A stretch of DNA of 64,000 nucleotides from Prorocentrum cordatum (Eukaryota; Sar; Dinophyceae; Prorocentrales; Prorocentraceae), in the NCBI GenBank assembly GCA_963575745.1, contig CAUYUJ010021058.1, positions 1-64,000 on the forward strand. Direction: 5' to 3'. Each line of letters starts with the position of its first letter. Positions within the stretch are counted from its first letter, which is position 1. The translations under genes and the position numbers were made by a program. This document shows positions 51,760 to 63,735 of the stretch, in pieces. Under the pieces are notes generated by a model. The model worked only from the letters and a program-made list of their open reading frames with translations. It ran no database searches and was not told the DNA's origin.

Positions 51760-52790
51760 GATTTTCGCTATCTACCCCCCCCCCCTTTCCTTCCCGACCT
51801 CGGATTTTCGCAATCCCCCCCCCCCTCCCCCTCCCGCGCCGCCCGACCCCCCCCCCCTCCCCCCTCCCATCCTTGATCCTAGCTGTCGCAGCCCTTACCC
51901 TAGCGCAGAGCGCCGCCACACAGAGATTGCCAAATAGCAGCGCCGAGCGGGCGGGCTCGATGCAACCCGCAATGCGAAATGATGTCGGCATCCCCGAATC
52001 GACGAGCGCAGCATCCAGTGCGCGTCAGCTGAGCCACATCGCCACGCGGACGTCGCCGCGCTGGGCTCGTGGCTTGTTGCGGCTCTTGGATGCGATCCCT
52101 TTCCGCCCCCTCGCCTCCCCCTCCCCCGCCGCCGCCCTCCCCCCCCCTCCCCTCCCATTCCCCCTTCGACCCCCCCCCCCCACCCACCCCCTCTCGCCCA
52201 TCGCCGTGGCCCCCGCATTGTCGATCCACCCCCTTTCCCATTGAATCAGCACCCGCCCCTCACACCCGCATCGCCGCCTCCCCCCGACCCCCTCACCCCG
52301 ACCCTCTCCCCTACCACCACCGCCAACGTCGCCCCGCCCTCCACCAACCCCACCTCCCCCTTCCACCCCCCCCTCCCCCTCCCTTATCTCGCCCCACCCC
52401 CTCCCCCCCGCCCCACCCCGCTCACCACCTCCCCGCCGCCGTTCTCCTTCTCAACCGCCAGCCGCCCCCTCTTCCATCGCGCCCTTCTCATGCTGCCCCC
52501 GTCTCTGGAATCATTTCGCGGGAGCGCGCGTCGCGTCCGTTCCCCTGGCGCGCCTGCCAGCGTGGCCAGAGGGGTTCGGCGTCGCCCGCGGACTCGAACC
52601 CCCCCCCGTTCCCCCTCACCCCCTTTCCCATCCCCCTCCCACCACCACCGCCACGCACGCGCACCCGCCCACTCACCCACCCACCCGCCCACCCACCCAC
52701 CCACCCACCCACCGCCCATCCACCCACCCACCCGCCCACCCACCCACCAACCCACCCCCCCGCTCACCCCCCCACCCCCCCACCCACCCA
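51760..52790. other. C-rich sequence and (CCCA)n, no gene
   Basis: C homopolymer-like tracts (51774-51870, 52130-52440), then (CCCA)n at about 52672-52790. Long frames here are low-complexity Pro. Confidence 0.6.
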
Positions 52791-52794
52791 CCCC

Positions 52795-53320
<526 letters not shown>

Positions 53321-53334
53321 CTTCCGCCATCATG

Positions 53335-53965
53335 AACCCCCCCCCGCCCCCCCCTCCCCGCACCGCCACCGGCACGCGCGCGTGCACATGCGCACCACCC
53401 GCCCAAACGCCCGCAAATCGTCCACTGCCAAATGGGCGCTCCCGCACCTGGCAGACGATGCGGCCTTCTGGGGTGCGCGCTAACTGTGGGCGCCCATTTG
53501 GCAGTGGGCGGCTTGCGGGCGGTTGGGGCGGTGGTGCGCATGTGCATGCGTGCGTGGTGGTGTTGGGGGGGTGGGGGGGGGAGGGGGGGGGGGCGGGGGA
53601 GGGTGGTGGTGGTGTGGATGATGGTGGTGGTAGTGGTGGTGTGCGTGTGTTTGTGGGTGCATGTGGGTGTGTGTGTGCATGTGTGTGTATGTGTGGGTGA
53701 GTGTGGTGGTGGTGTGCGTTGGTGGGCGCGTGTGTGTGTGTGTGTTCGATTGTGGTAGTGTGCATGTGTGTATGTTTGTGTGTGTGTGGGTGGTTGTGTG
53801 TGGTGTGTGTGTGTGGTTGCGTTTGGTTGGTTGGTTGGTTGGTTGGTGTGTGTGCGTGCGTGTGTGTGTGTGTGTGCGTGTGTGTGTGTGTGCGTGTGCG
53901 TGCGGGCGCGCGTTTGCGTGTTTGCGTGCGCGTGTGCGCGCCTGTGCGCGCGCGTGCGCTTGCGG
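53335..53965. repeat. Large near-palindrome continuing into (TG)n
   Basis: 53383-53455 (CATGCGCACCACCCGCCC, AAACGCCCGCAAATCG, TCCACTGCCAAATGGGCG) is mirrored by 53477-53545 (CGCCCATTTGGCAGTGGGCG, GCTTGCGGGCGGTTGGGGCG, GTGGTGCGCATG). Beyond the arms the left side is C-rich then CCA/CA and the right side G-rich then TGG/TG, so the symmetry extends over the microsatellites to 53965. Confidence 0.85.
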
Positions 53966-54326
53966 GCCCTGCGGGGCCCCATGGTGGACTCAATAAGGGA
54001 CCCTGTGGTGGGCCCACAAAAAGGCCCAGTGGGGCGCTACAGGATGAAGGCACCACGAATGCCCCATGGGAAAGCATAGCATGGTTTTGAACGTGATCTG
54101 CCCTCTATCCCCGACCGCTCGTCAACGCGAACTGGTATTGCGTGGCCCGAGATCGCAGGGCAGCAGGGCCTCAGGGCCCCAAGGCATCGCTGGACCTCGG
54201 CCAGCACGACATCGCGGGGGAGGGGGTCCCTGGGTCCGTGGGTCCCGCGTTTGTTGGAGGGGGTCCCTGGGTCACGCGTTAGCGCGGAACTGGCCGTTCG
54301 TTTACCCTCCCCCCCCATTGCACCTC

Positions 54327-54347
54327 CCGTAGCCAGTTGTGCTCACA
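54327..54347 (+). other. Possible relic spliced leader upstream of the 54.4-kb gene
   Basis: CCGTAGCCA is identical to the first nine DinoSL bases and GCTCA is in register downstream; 16 of 21 match in all. It ends 59 bp before the ATG. Confidence 0.5.
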
Positions 54348-54406
54348 CGGTTCGGTTCCAGGTGAGTTCGATTTCAGACATCTGCGCGCGAGGTCTCATT
54401 CCAGCG

Positions 54407-54943
54407 ATGTCGGTCCACAGCGTTCATTCAGACGACGGCAGCTGCTCCGAGGGGAGCCCAATGACGGGCAATTCAGGTGTCGGCCCCAAGCGTCGCCGCT
54501 CGCTCTCAGAGCGTCGGACGGCACCTCCGCAGGAATCGTGGAGAGCAGCGTATGATGACCCGAATGACAAGCAGGAGCATGCGGATACGGGGCCGACAGC
54601 CAGCTCGGGGGCTCCAGAGCCGCAGGAAGCAGCTGAGGCAGAGGGCTCAGCGAGCGAAGCGGCGTTTGCGGAGCTCCCGATGCGCGCGGCGCCATCATCG
54701 GCGTCTGGTTTACCTGCCCTGCCACGGATCGGTTGGTCGGATTTCACGGAGGAGAGGTACATGAAGAGCATCGTGCACCAGTACGACGACTTCAGCAGCA
54801 TGCCTCCGCATGTCCTGAGCGTCTTCCAGCGCCTCCGCCCGTGCGAGTTCGTGTCCGACGGCCAACGCACTGTCTACGTCAAGAGGGCGAGGTACACTGT
54901 GCGGTACACGGTGGAGGGGGATGTTCGCCACAGCTCTGAGTAG
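54407..54943 (+). CDS. Unidentified 178-aa protein
   Basis: ATG 54407 follows an acceptor-like CTCATTCCAG and a possible relic leader. The N-terminal half is Ser/Gly/Glu-rich and probably disordered, with a basic cluster GVGPKRRRSLSERR that may be a nuclear localisation signal. The C-terminal half is more ordered: LPRIGWSDFTEERYMKSIVH, then QYDDFSSMPPHVLSVFQRL, RPCEFVSDGQRTVYVKRARY and TVRYTVEGDVRHSSE. Codons end mainly in G or C, unlike the flanks. Stop TAG at 54941-54943. It is the only uninterrupted gene-sized frame of normal composition in the window. No family is recognised. Confidence 0.55.
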   Translation: MSVHSVHSDDGSCSEGSPMTGNSGVGPKRRRSLSERRTAPPQESWRAAYDDPNDKQEHADTGPTASSGAPEPQEAAEAEGSASEAAFAELPMRAAPSSASGLPALPRIGWSDFTEERYMKSIVHQYDDFSSMPPHVLSVFQRLRPCEFVSDGQRTVYVKRARYTVRYTVEGDVRHSSE

Positions 54944-55180
54944 TTGGATAGTTGGATGCCTTCGTGCGTGGTGCTGCGCCAGAGTGTGCCGTAGCATGAG
55001 ACAGTGGGCGTATGTTAGCGCCAGTGCCAGTGCAGACCCCTCAGAGAAATGATTAAATTGACAGTGCAATTGAGTTGACATAGCACGTTCTGTTTCTAAA
55101 AATGATTGGATCGACTCATTGCGCGTTGTAGTGGGCTGTGCCGAATCTGCAAGGCCACGAGCCGTAGCTAGCGAGAATAC

Positions 55181-55516
55181 GTGGCCAATGTGTTGCGGTC
55201 AATCTCAGAGGGTACGTTTTCTCCGAGCCCACCTGGGGCAGAAAAAGAGATACCCGCAGCAGGGCCTTCCCAGCAGGTGCCGCTGGGAGGAGGGGTCGAG
55301 AGGTCCGAGGCATCGGCCACTGGCCAGCCTGAGGTGTCAAGGCTCGAAGATGGCCCTGACTCGACGCCCGCCCGCGGTGCGGGAAGGAGAAGGACGAGGA
55401 GGGGGAGGAGGAGGAGGGCGAGGGGGAGGAGGACAAGGAGGAGGATGAGGAGGGCGTTCACTGCGCATGGCTGTTCTCGGGCTCCATGCCCAGTAAGTGT
55501 TACACGCAGTGAATAA
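55181..55516 (+). CDS. Possible Ser/Pro/Glu-rich exon
   Basis: Frame reads SISEGTFSPSPPGAEKEIPA, then AGPSQQVPLGGGVERSEASA and TGQPEVSRLEDGPDSTPARG before a GGA-rich microsatellite that would encode Arg. An acceptor-like TCTCAG precedes it. It could be a downstream exon of a neighbouring gene, but the start is not ATG and no domain is visible. Confidence 0.3.
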   Translation: MANVLRSISEGTFSPSPPGAEKEIPAAGPSQQVPLGGGVERSEASATGQPEVSRLEDGPDSTPARGAGRRRTRRGRRRRARGRRTRRRMRRAFTAHGCSRAPCPVSVTRSE

Positions 55517-55518
55517 TA

Positions 55519-56198
55519 GAATTGTTGACGCTTCGCGAATCCCCACCAGCCCATCCAGAAACGATGCCCAGAGGAATCGCCTCGATCAGGGAAGTGGGCA
55601 GCGCGCCGAGGAAGCCATTATGAGACATCTTGGGGTATCTTGAGTCATCGTGGAGGTCATGTTGGGCTCTCCAGGCGCTCATCGAGCCATCTTAATCAGT
55701 GCCCCCCCCCCAAAGAGGCCACCGTGTGGCTAACGGCGAACACCTTCGTAAACTCAATGGTTTGGCATTCTCGCCGAGGCCTCTTGGAGCATCGTGGGTG
55801 CTTCTGGGTGATCTCTTGGGGCCTCCTGGGGGTCTCTTGGGCGCCTCCTGGGGGCTTCTTGGGGGTCCCGTGGGGACATCTTGGGGCCATCTTGGGACCT
55901 CTCGGGGCCTCCTGGGCGCTTCTTGGGGCCATCTTGGAGGAGATCGATCACGCGAGAGGGGAGCTTGGATTAGGGTCCCCCCCTCAGGAGGCCAACATGA
56001 GGACACAATCACAGTAAAACCAATGAGTGTGGCTTCCTCGCCGAGGCCGTCTAGGACGCCCTGGCACCTCGCGACCCCCCCCCCCCCGTCCAGGCCCAGG
56101 GGGGGTAGGGGGAGGGGTAACCCCCTACCCGCAGGGGAAGAATCAGGGGTGGAAGAGGGAACTCTCTAAACCACCGACGCCCAGAGGGCTGGTGGGAT
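55519..56198 (+). repeat. About 670-bp composite repeat X, copy 2
   Basis: Same order of modules as 46033-46700: family E, GAAGCCATTATGAGACATCT, CTTAATCAGTG, GGTTTGGCATTCTCGCCGAG, CTCTTGGGGCC array, family F (to GGGCTGGTGGGATTATT). Confidence 0.85.
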
Positions 56199-56200
56199 TA

Positions 56201-57130
56201 TTCTTGACGCTTCGCGTGTCCCCACCAGCCCATCCAGGAACGACGCCCAGGCGCGTCGAGGTGAGCAGGGAAGTGCGGGAGGCCCTCTTGGGCCCCCTGA
56301 TGGGCCCATAAGATGGTTCCAAGAGGGCCCTAAGAGGGCCCCAAGAGGGGCCCAAACGGGACCCAAGAAACCGCTGGTAGGTCTCATCGAACAGCGCATC
56401 TGGATGAGACCTCCCAGTGGTCTCTGGGGCGCATGTTGGAGCCCTCTTGGGGCCCTCTGGGGGCCCTCTGGGGCCCCTGGTTGGCCCATGAGGTGGCTCC
56501 AAGAGGGCCCTAAGAGGGCCCCAAGAGGGCCCCGAGAGGGCCCCGAGAGGGCCCCAAGAGGGTGTCAAGAGGGCTCCCTGGGGTTGTCACGCAGGGCCCC
56601 TTCCTGTGACAACACCTTACGATCTTTAGAAGACCACAAGAGGACGTCAGGAGGGCCCCAAGAGGGGTCCAAGAGGGCCCCTAAGAGGGCCCATAGAGGG
56701 CCCATAGAGGGCCCAAGAGGGCTCCAAGAGGGTCACCTCGGGTTGTCACGCAGGGCTCCTTCCTGTGACAACCCCTGATGGCGGCCTTTGAAGACCCCAA
56801 GATGACCCCAGGAGGGACCCAAAGGGGCCATGCAAGGGCCCCAAGAGGGCCCCAGAGCGCCCAAGAGGGCCCCAAGAGCCAAGAGGGCCCCCTGGGGTTG
56901 TTACGCAGGGCGCATTCCTGTGACAACCCCTTGCTGTCTTAAGAAGACCCCAAAAGGACTCCAGGAGGGCCCAAGAGACAAGAGGTCCCCAAGAGGGCTC
57001 AAGAGGGCCCAAGAGGGCCCCGAGATGGCTTCAAGAGGGCTCCCTGGGGTTGTCACGCAGGGCCCCTTCCTGCGACAACCCCTTGCGGTCTTTAAAAGGC
57101 CCCAAAAGCACCCCAGGAGGGCCCCAAGAG
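56201..57130 (+). repeat. Family E copy plus hairpin array Y, copy 2
   Basis: 56201-56280 is family E. Then hairpin AGGTCTCATC/GATGAGACCT (56379-56412), the 11-bp CTCTTGGGGCC array, and four units with the GGTTGTCAC...GTGACAACC hairpin at 56582-56614, 56741-56773, 56896-56928 and 57048-57080, spaced 159, 155 and 152 bp. The second small hairpin (e.g. GATCTTTAGAAGACC, GGTCTTTAAAAGGCC) follows each. Confidence 0.88.
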
Positions 57131-57153
57131 GGCTTTACTAAGAGGGTCTCCGT

Positions 57154-57171
57154 CGTAGTTTCTGGCTCAGG
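57154..57171 (+). other. Relic spliced leader at the end of array Y, copy 2
   Basis: CGTAG joined to TTTCTGGCTCAGG. It equals the relic at 48076-48093 apart from one C for T and the first C, and lies 106 bp before the ATG of the next gene. Confidence 0.55.
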
Positions 57172-57277
57172 CATTAGATGACGATCTTGAGTGGACCCGC
57201 CTGAGCCAGTTGCTGTAGGCTTGGTGCTGTCACACTGTCCAGCGATCAGCGCTCCGAGCTCCGAGCGCGCCGCCAGG

Positions 57278-58882
57278 ATGGGCAGGAAGCGTGCTGCCAG
57301 CGCGGCCGCCCCAGCCGCTGGCGGCCCCTCTGGGGACGCCGGCGGCCGCGGAGCGCGCGGCGGCGCTCGCGGTCGGGGAAGCGGGCGTGGCAAGCGCGCC
57401 AAGACGGCATCAGCGAGCGAGAGGGAGGCGACCTTGGTGGGGCCGCTGGTGATCAGGAAGAAGACTACGGACACCAGTGGCGGAGGAGTTTGCGGGCGCT
57501 GCGGGGCCACTGAGAGCAGTGACAACCCCTTCCCCGACGCGAAGATGCCCAACGAGCAGATCCAGAAGTTCGCCCACGCGTGCTCCTACCACTTCTGCGG
57601 CTACGTGAAGGGCAAGTTCTGGATGGACTTCAACTGGTCTTCGATGTGTGCCACGTGCGAGCAGGACGAGGAGCTTGCCGAGAGCTTCGAGGCGGCCTGC
57701 GAGACGATCGACGGCAGTCGCGAGGCCTCCTCCCTGCCGCAGGCCGTATCGACGGACCACCAGACAGGCATCATGGTCTTTCCAGACTGCATCTTGATCA
57801 CGGAGAAGCAGTACCAGGCCGACATCGCCCCGACAGGGGCTTCCGCCTTGCTGCCGTCTCAGGCTGGCGAGCGCGAGACGACGCTCCAGAACGAGATGAA
57901 GGGCGAGTCCGTCACAGGAATTTTGGCGAGGGACCCGCAGTCGCCCTACCTCAAGGCGCGCAGGTTCAGCACGGTGATGGGCAGCCGCGTCGAGAAGGCG
58001 CTGAGCGCAGAGGACTACTGCAAGGACGGCGCAGGCATCGCTTGCGAGGACGTGATCAACAGGCTGCTGCGGGAGGGGCTGCCCGTCTCATTGAGGGGGC
58101 ACGTCGACATCCCTACGGTGTCCGAGCTCAAGCTTCGAGCCGTCGGCGCAGCCAGGGCGCTCGGGCTGGTCGGGCCCGATGGGCCTCACGGGCTCTCCCA
58201 GGTGGCAGGCGGGGGCCCGCTCGCGATCGCTGACGCAATCGTTGACGGCACCGTCGGCGACTCAGGGCTTGCTGCACAAGGGCCACGCGGCGGCCAGGCG
58301 ACTCGCAGTGGCGGGGCTGTCGTTGCCCAGCAGCCCGAGTCCGAGGCGTGCGGACATGTTCCTGACGGACTCGACGGAGATGGTGCAAGCGTTCCGAGGC
58401 TCGATGTGACTGCTGAGCCGTCGGTCGCGGGCAATCGCAGCGACCGTCGAGGAAGCGCAAGCGCCGCGGCGTGCCAGACGCCACCGTCCGCCAAGGGGAA
58501 GACCCCGCCAGCCGATGCGAAGGAGAGGGATCGGTACCAGGAGATCGTCGCCAGCATCAACATGGGCCTCCTCTTGACGAAGGGCGCCAACCACAGCACC
58601 GGCGATCGCATTTACGCCTTGAAGCGCTTCAAGCCGAAGAGCGAGCTCATCGAGAGCCTCCAGCGGACGGCACTCGCCGACATCGAGACCTGCACCTCTC
58701 TCGGTGGCAACGCGCTGGAGGTCATGTCGCTGGACACGCGGGTCCGCTTGCTCAAGAAGATCAGGCGCGTGAAGCTCGACGGCGCCGAGTCGTGGATGAT
58801 CAACTTGTGCGCGGTGGCGACCAGGGAGGCCAACGATCCGAGCATCAAGGTTGACATCGCACTGCCGTGGAAGTCTTATACG
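57278..58882 (+). CDS. Large unidentified dinoflagellate protein, exon 1
   Basis: ATG 57278 follows CGCCGCCAG. The N-terminus is basic and RG-rich (MGRKRAASAAAPAAGG, GARGGARGRGSGRGKRAK), typical of a nuclear or RNA-binding protein. A Cys cluster follows at about residues 70-130: CGRCG, HACSYHFCGY, MCATC, which could bind zinc. The middle (LKARRFSTVMGSRVEKAL, then CEDVINRLLREGLPV) and the end (RYQEIVASINMGLLLTKG, ETCTSLGGNALEVMSLDT) look globular and helical. Cys-rich N-termini with this spacing occur in dinoflagellate-specific proteins I cannot name. The frame itself remains open to TAA 58931-58933, but homology-like sequence resumes at 59047 in another frame. Confidence 0.6.
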
Positions 58883-59046
58883 GTGGGCGGCTCCCAAGCT
58901 GATGCCAACATCTGCCCCCTTAGTGTCGTTTAAGTCGTTCCCCATCCTGCCGTGCCCCCAGACTGCTCACTCCCCCGACGCACCTCCTCCATTCTCACCT
59001 CCGACCTCCTTCCACCCCCCACTTCGATGATGCTGGCGTCGGCGAG
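58883..59046 (+). other. Putative intron (GT-AG, about 164 bp)
   Basis: Donor TATACG|GTGGGC and acceptor GGCGAG|GGAGGC, phase 0, join frame 2 to frame 1. The interval has a strongly C/T-rich 3' part (58940-59030), as expected before an acceptor. Acceptor at 59058 (CCCGAG|GTT) would also keep the frame. Confidence 0.45.
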
Positions 59047-61237
59047 GGAGGCCCCGAGGTTGGAGATTTCTCGCCGCTGGCGCCGTCGATGGCAGAAGTC
59101 GGCATCGCAGCTGACCGCATCATCGACGAGGGCAGGGATTTCTTCATCAGCAACGTGGTCTTGCCTTTGACTCGGGCGGACGTAGTCGACACGGAGTACA
59201 TGAGTGCCTTGATCAGTGCCCTCCTCGTGCGCGTCGGCGACCAGACGATCCGCGAGGAGGCTGGCCCGTGCAAGAACCTCGCCTACGAGATCTTCGTGTT
59301 CACCGAGGCCGTTCGCGTGTTGCTCGACTCATCACCCACGGCGTTGCTGGAGTGCACGTGCAGGTCTGATGTGCGCAAGCTCCTGCGAGAGGAGTTCGGG
59401 GCGACGCGGCGCACCGTCGTGACCACCTTCGGTGCTGAGTGGCAGGAGGTGCTGGCTGAGTACAATCGCGCCTACTTCTCCGACGTGAAGTACGGGGAAA
59501 AGGTCAAGCACGTCATGGATATCGTATCGGGGCCCACTCCCATTAGCGATGCTAGCATTCAGGATGTCATCGGCAATCTGCTGGAATGGGGCGCATTCCT
59601 CCGCAAGGGCGCCGCTTCTGGCATGCTGGACTCGTTCCACGAGCAGGTGGTCGGGTGGATTGGCGTCCAGACCGCCCAGCTGGAACAGGGAGGACACACA
59701 CCGACCATGGACTTCTCGAAGAGCCTGAACTTGAAGCTCCTCGAACTCATCTCCGAGATGCCGAAGATCCGCGGCGTGGACGAGGTCGCCATTCAGAAGT
59801 TCAACAAGCTGCAGAGCAACGTGGAGGCGATGGGGTCTAAGTTCCACATCCACGGCCAGGCTACCAAGCTTCGCGAGGCGTGCTCACAGTTCGACCCTTC
59901 TGACGCGAACTCCGTGAAGACCATCACTGGCGCGCTGAACTCCACTATGGGCGAATTGTTCGGTTCACAAGCTTGCGTGGCCGCGATGGGTTCTTGCGCT
60001 CAGGTCTGCTTGTCGCACGCCGCAGCTGTGGGTGCCGACTCAGCCAAGAGGTGCGATTTCACATCGAACTTAGCCGACTATGCCGAGAAGATAAAGACCA
60101 TCGCGATGATTGCCACCGCACTCTTGAACCGCATCCTCGATCCCAACGCTGAGGCCAAGCATATGATGACTACGTGCAAGTGCTTGCGCATCCTGCTGAC
60201 CCTGATGGTTCAGGTCGGGGAGCTTGTCAAGGTCGAGCCGTTCTCCGAGGTTCCCGCGGATGCGTTCGAGAAGCATCTTTCGGCATGGGTGTGCGAAGCA
60301 TTGCCACACACTGTCTTTGGGGTGGGTGCTGGGGAGGGCCAGGTTCTTGGGGCTGGATGCGAGATATGTGGTTTGGTTTTGACGTCGTCCTGGTGCTCGG
60401 GGGTTCTTGGCCCCCGAGCTTTGGATGGGCAGGCGCCAGTGCCAGGGGGAGGGGGGGTGGCAGATGCTGGCAATGCTTCCCCCGCCTCGAAGGGGTGGCA
60501 GTTGGTAAAATCAGGACTGGCTGCCTTTTTGGAGATTGGTGCAAATGCAGAGGTGAACGATGCTGTCATCGAGGCGTCGGCCGATGACAACCCAGCTCAA
60601 CCAGGCAATCCGACAGCCCCACGCGGCTCGAACCTCGAGGACTACAAGCCTGCCCCCGCCATGCTGGAGTTCGCGGGTTTGGCAAAGTCCGTTGTCCAGA
60701 AGGCCCGCGCCGTGATCAAGGAGTTCTCGACGGCACACTGGGATGCATCCCACGAGGCAGGCTTGAACATCTTGGCGGCGCTGGCCGACTGCAAGGGGGG
60801 GGATGTTCAACAATGGCGGCGAGCACTGGTCGAAGGGCGCGGAGCTTGAGACCTGGGAGCAGTTGTCCGACCACGCGAAGCGCACGCTCTTCAAGCAGAA
60901 GGGGATCACGGTCACGGTGCGCAATCGCGAAAAGGAGTTGCACAACCACATGGTCTCGCTGAAGGAGATCGCTGCTGATCACGGTGCCAAGGATCAGTAC
61001 ACAGAGTTCGAGAAGAAGGCGAATGCCGTCATCGGCATCGCTAACGCTAGCATGTTCTAGGCGCGGCTGCTGCAAGCGATGAGGGGGGCCAAGAAGGCGG
61101 CCGACATCAAGGAGACGCTCTTCGCGTTCAGGGATGAACTGCACGACGCGAAGCTGTTCAGCGAGAAGGACGCGCACCCGATGGTCACCATGAAGTTCGA
61201 AGCAATGCAGGCGGAGGCCAACAACGAGCAGCACTGA
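59047..61237 (+). pseudogene. Large unidentified protein, continued; one homopolymer frameshift and one stop
   Basis: Helical protein throughout: GIAADRIIDEGRDFFISNVV, then SDVRKLLREEFGATRRTVVT, FSKSLNLKLLELISEMPKIR and TATALLNRILDP-type repeats of amphipathic helices. 60318-60500 is G/T-rich and reads as unlikely protein, possibly an unspliced in-frame intron. At a G8 run (60795-60802) the reading moves from frame 1 to frame 2 (ADCKGG then MFNNGGEHWSKGAELETWEQ); seven G would restore it. A TAG at 61058-61060 separates NASMF from ARLLQAMRGAKKAADIKETL, and the frame then runs to TGA 61235-61237. Function unknown. Confidence 0.55.
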
Positions 61238-61299
61238 ACGGGCGATGCGACGCTCGCAGGTGGATGCTCGCAGGTGGACGGGCTCGAGGAGGCCCGCCA

Positions 61300-61535
61300 C
61301 CCCTGGGCCCCCAGCCAGGAGGAGGACGAGGAGGAGGACGAGGACGGGGGGAGGGGATGATGAGGGGGAGGAGCAGCAGCAGGGGGGAGGAGGGGGCGGA
61401 GGAGGGGAGAGGATAAAGGCTGGAGAGGAGGAAGGGGGAGGAGGAGGAGGAGGGGGTAGGAGGAGGGAGGAGGAGGGAGGAGGAGGAGGGGGGGAAGGGA
61501 GGGAGGAGGGAGGGAGGGGGGGGGAGAAGGAGGGA
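61300..61535. repeat. GGA/GAG-rich purine tract
   Basis: Irregular GGAGGA with G runs. Confidence 0.9.
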
Positions 61536-63360
61536 GCGCTGCTTGAGCAACGTTGGCGGTGCCCTTTCTTCGAGCGGCACCGTGTGAGAGGAGGTCCGCC
61601 GCTCGCGCGATCGGAGAGGAAGTCGGCATCGCCCTCATCATCCACCTCCCCCTCCGCCCTCCCTTCCCCCACTCTCCACTATCCCTGTCCATCCTCCACT
61701 TCGTCCGCCTCGGCGTTCTTCTCGTAACCACCCCGCTTCCCCCACCGCCGTCCGTCTCATCATCCCCATCCCCCCGCCTCCAGCATCATCATCATCGCAT
61801 GTGTTTCGCCACTGCTACTGGCTCAAACTTAACGTTGCATATCGCAACGAGGTCAACCACGTCACAAGCAACAATGCCAGCCCTGAGTTCTAATCTGACC
61901 GTGAGCTTGGCAACGGTCGTAGGTCTGACTCGCATTCAAGTTGCGATCCTGGCCGCAACCGCTGTCTCACCAGGCACCTTTCACCAAGTGTGAACCTGCA
62001 CCCCAGTCGACTGCCGACCAATTGCTCTAGCTATGATGTTGGCCCTGGCCCAACTCTGGGCAGCAGCGCCGCGCAATTCGGCCAGTCGCGACAGCGATGC
62101 CTGACCATGGCCCGCCAGCAACACCAGATCCAGATTGGCAACCGTCGCGCGCAATCGGCCACGCACCCCGCATGTAGCACGAATCGCAAACAATCGCGCG
62201 GGCCGCAACGCCATCTAAACCAGCCTACCCCGAGTCGCCGCGCCCTCCCAACACTAACGCATCGGGCCAGGCGGGCGTGGCCGAATGTCGGCGCTGTGCG
62301 GCGCAGAGCCAGCGCCGCCCCCGCGCCGCTGCCGAGACAATGTCTCGCGCGCGCGTCCACGCGCGAGGCAGTCGTCGTGGGAGCGGCGTTGCCCGAGAGG
62401 GGCGGCATTGGGTTCGAGGGGGAACGCCGTCGCCCTCAACGGCTGCGTTGCCATGGGCGCGACGTGGCAACAATGCGCGCATTTCGCCATGGGCTGGACC
62501 GTGACCGACGGTGCAGCGGCATTCAGCAAGCACTTGGTTTGTTGCGGTGCGCCCTTGCGTGGTTTGTTGGTTGTGCTCGTAAATCGAGCGCTGACGATAA
62601 CTGTTGCCCAACCATGTTTCCCCGCGCCTGCGCCCGCGCCATGTCTCATCGGCAACCCACGCAGCCTAGAGCCCGTTCGCCAATTGTCCTTGAACATGGG
62701 CCCCGCGTGCGCCGCCGCGGCCCGAGTTCGATATCCAAGCCGCGTCTAGGTTTTGGCCATTGCCCTACCATCGCCGTGACGGCGAACGTTGTCCAAACCC
62801 GAACACCAATTTAGATGCCACGTTCGTTGCGCTCGAGGCAGTGGGCCACCATCCGCCAGGACAAAACCCCGCTTGCCAGCGCCACGCAAAACCACTGTCA
62901 TTAATTCCAGGGTTTGCACCCCAGTCAAGACATGGCGCTGGGCCCCGCAAAATGGGAAGGCGTCCGATGTAAGTGGCATTTGGTTTCTTTCACATCGCCC
63001 ATGGCCTTCCGTTCGTCAGCGGGCTGCTCTTCACGCGTGGCATGCCAGCCCAGCGCCAGTGAGGGCGCGTGGAATGCATGGCTTCGTTGGCTGATTCGAA
63101 CTCAAGGAGCGATTTCGCCCGCGGCCGCCAACGTTCTCAAAACGCATAGCGGCGCGGATAAAACGCAGTCGCGCCAAGAAAACGCATAAATATGCGCGGG
63201 GCAACGTGCATGACAAAATCTCATGCGTGCCAGCCGTAGCCTCATGCAACTTCACACATCGATCAAATAATTTCGTCTGCGAAAATTGTAAAAAGTTGCC
63301 CATCAAAGATTTCTCAATGTGAACAACAAGTAAAACACGGCCACCAAAAATCAACAACGC
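61536..63360. other. Unassigned sequence
   Basis: No repeats longer than a few units and no frame with convincing codon usage on either strand. 62990-63340 is less GC-rich than the rest of the window. Confidence 0.5.
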
Positions 63361-63361
63361 C

Positions 63362-63425
63362 ACAACCCATCAAAACCCATCTCCCAGAGACCCCACAGGA
63401 AGGCCCGAAAGAAAGACCCAATGGT
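63362..63425 (-). repeat. Dispersed repeat family P, minus copy
   Basis: Reverse complement of 39573-39640 with about four differences. Confidence 0.75.
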
Positions 63426-63735
63426 AGGAGGAGGAGGAGGAGGAGGAGGAGGAGGAGGAGGAGGAGGAGGAGGAGGAGGAGAGGAGGAGGAGGAGGGGGG
63501 GGAGGAGGGAGGAGAATGGAGCGGTAGGCGAGGAGCTAAGACGGCAGGACGAGGGAGGAGCGGGCATGGAGGGAAGACGAAGGAGAAGGGGAGGAGGTAG
63601 GACAAGAGGAATGAAGACAATGAGAAGGATGGAGAAAAAGGAAGAGGAGGAGGAGGAGGAGGAGGAGGAGGAGGAGCAGGGGGATGAAGAAGACTGTGAC
63701 GAGGAGGAGAATGAGGAGGAGGAGGAGGAGGTATG
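63426..63735. repeat. (GAG)n microsatellites
   Basis: GGA tract at 63426-63520 and GAG tract at 63640-63735 with irregular purine-rich sequence between. The last 230 bp (63770-64000) contain GCCGGCGGA-type short repeats. Confidence 0.9.

Noticed and set aside
52538-52610. GGTTCG...CGAACC motifs suggestive of a tRNA T arm
   Set aside because: No anticodon or acceptor stem can be drawn, and the segment is a dispersed repeat shared with 49546-49607.
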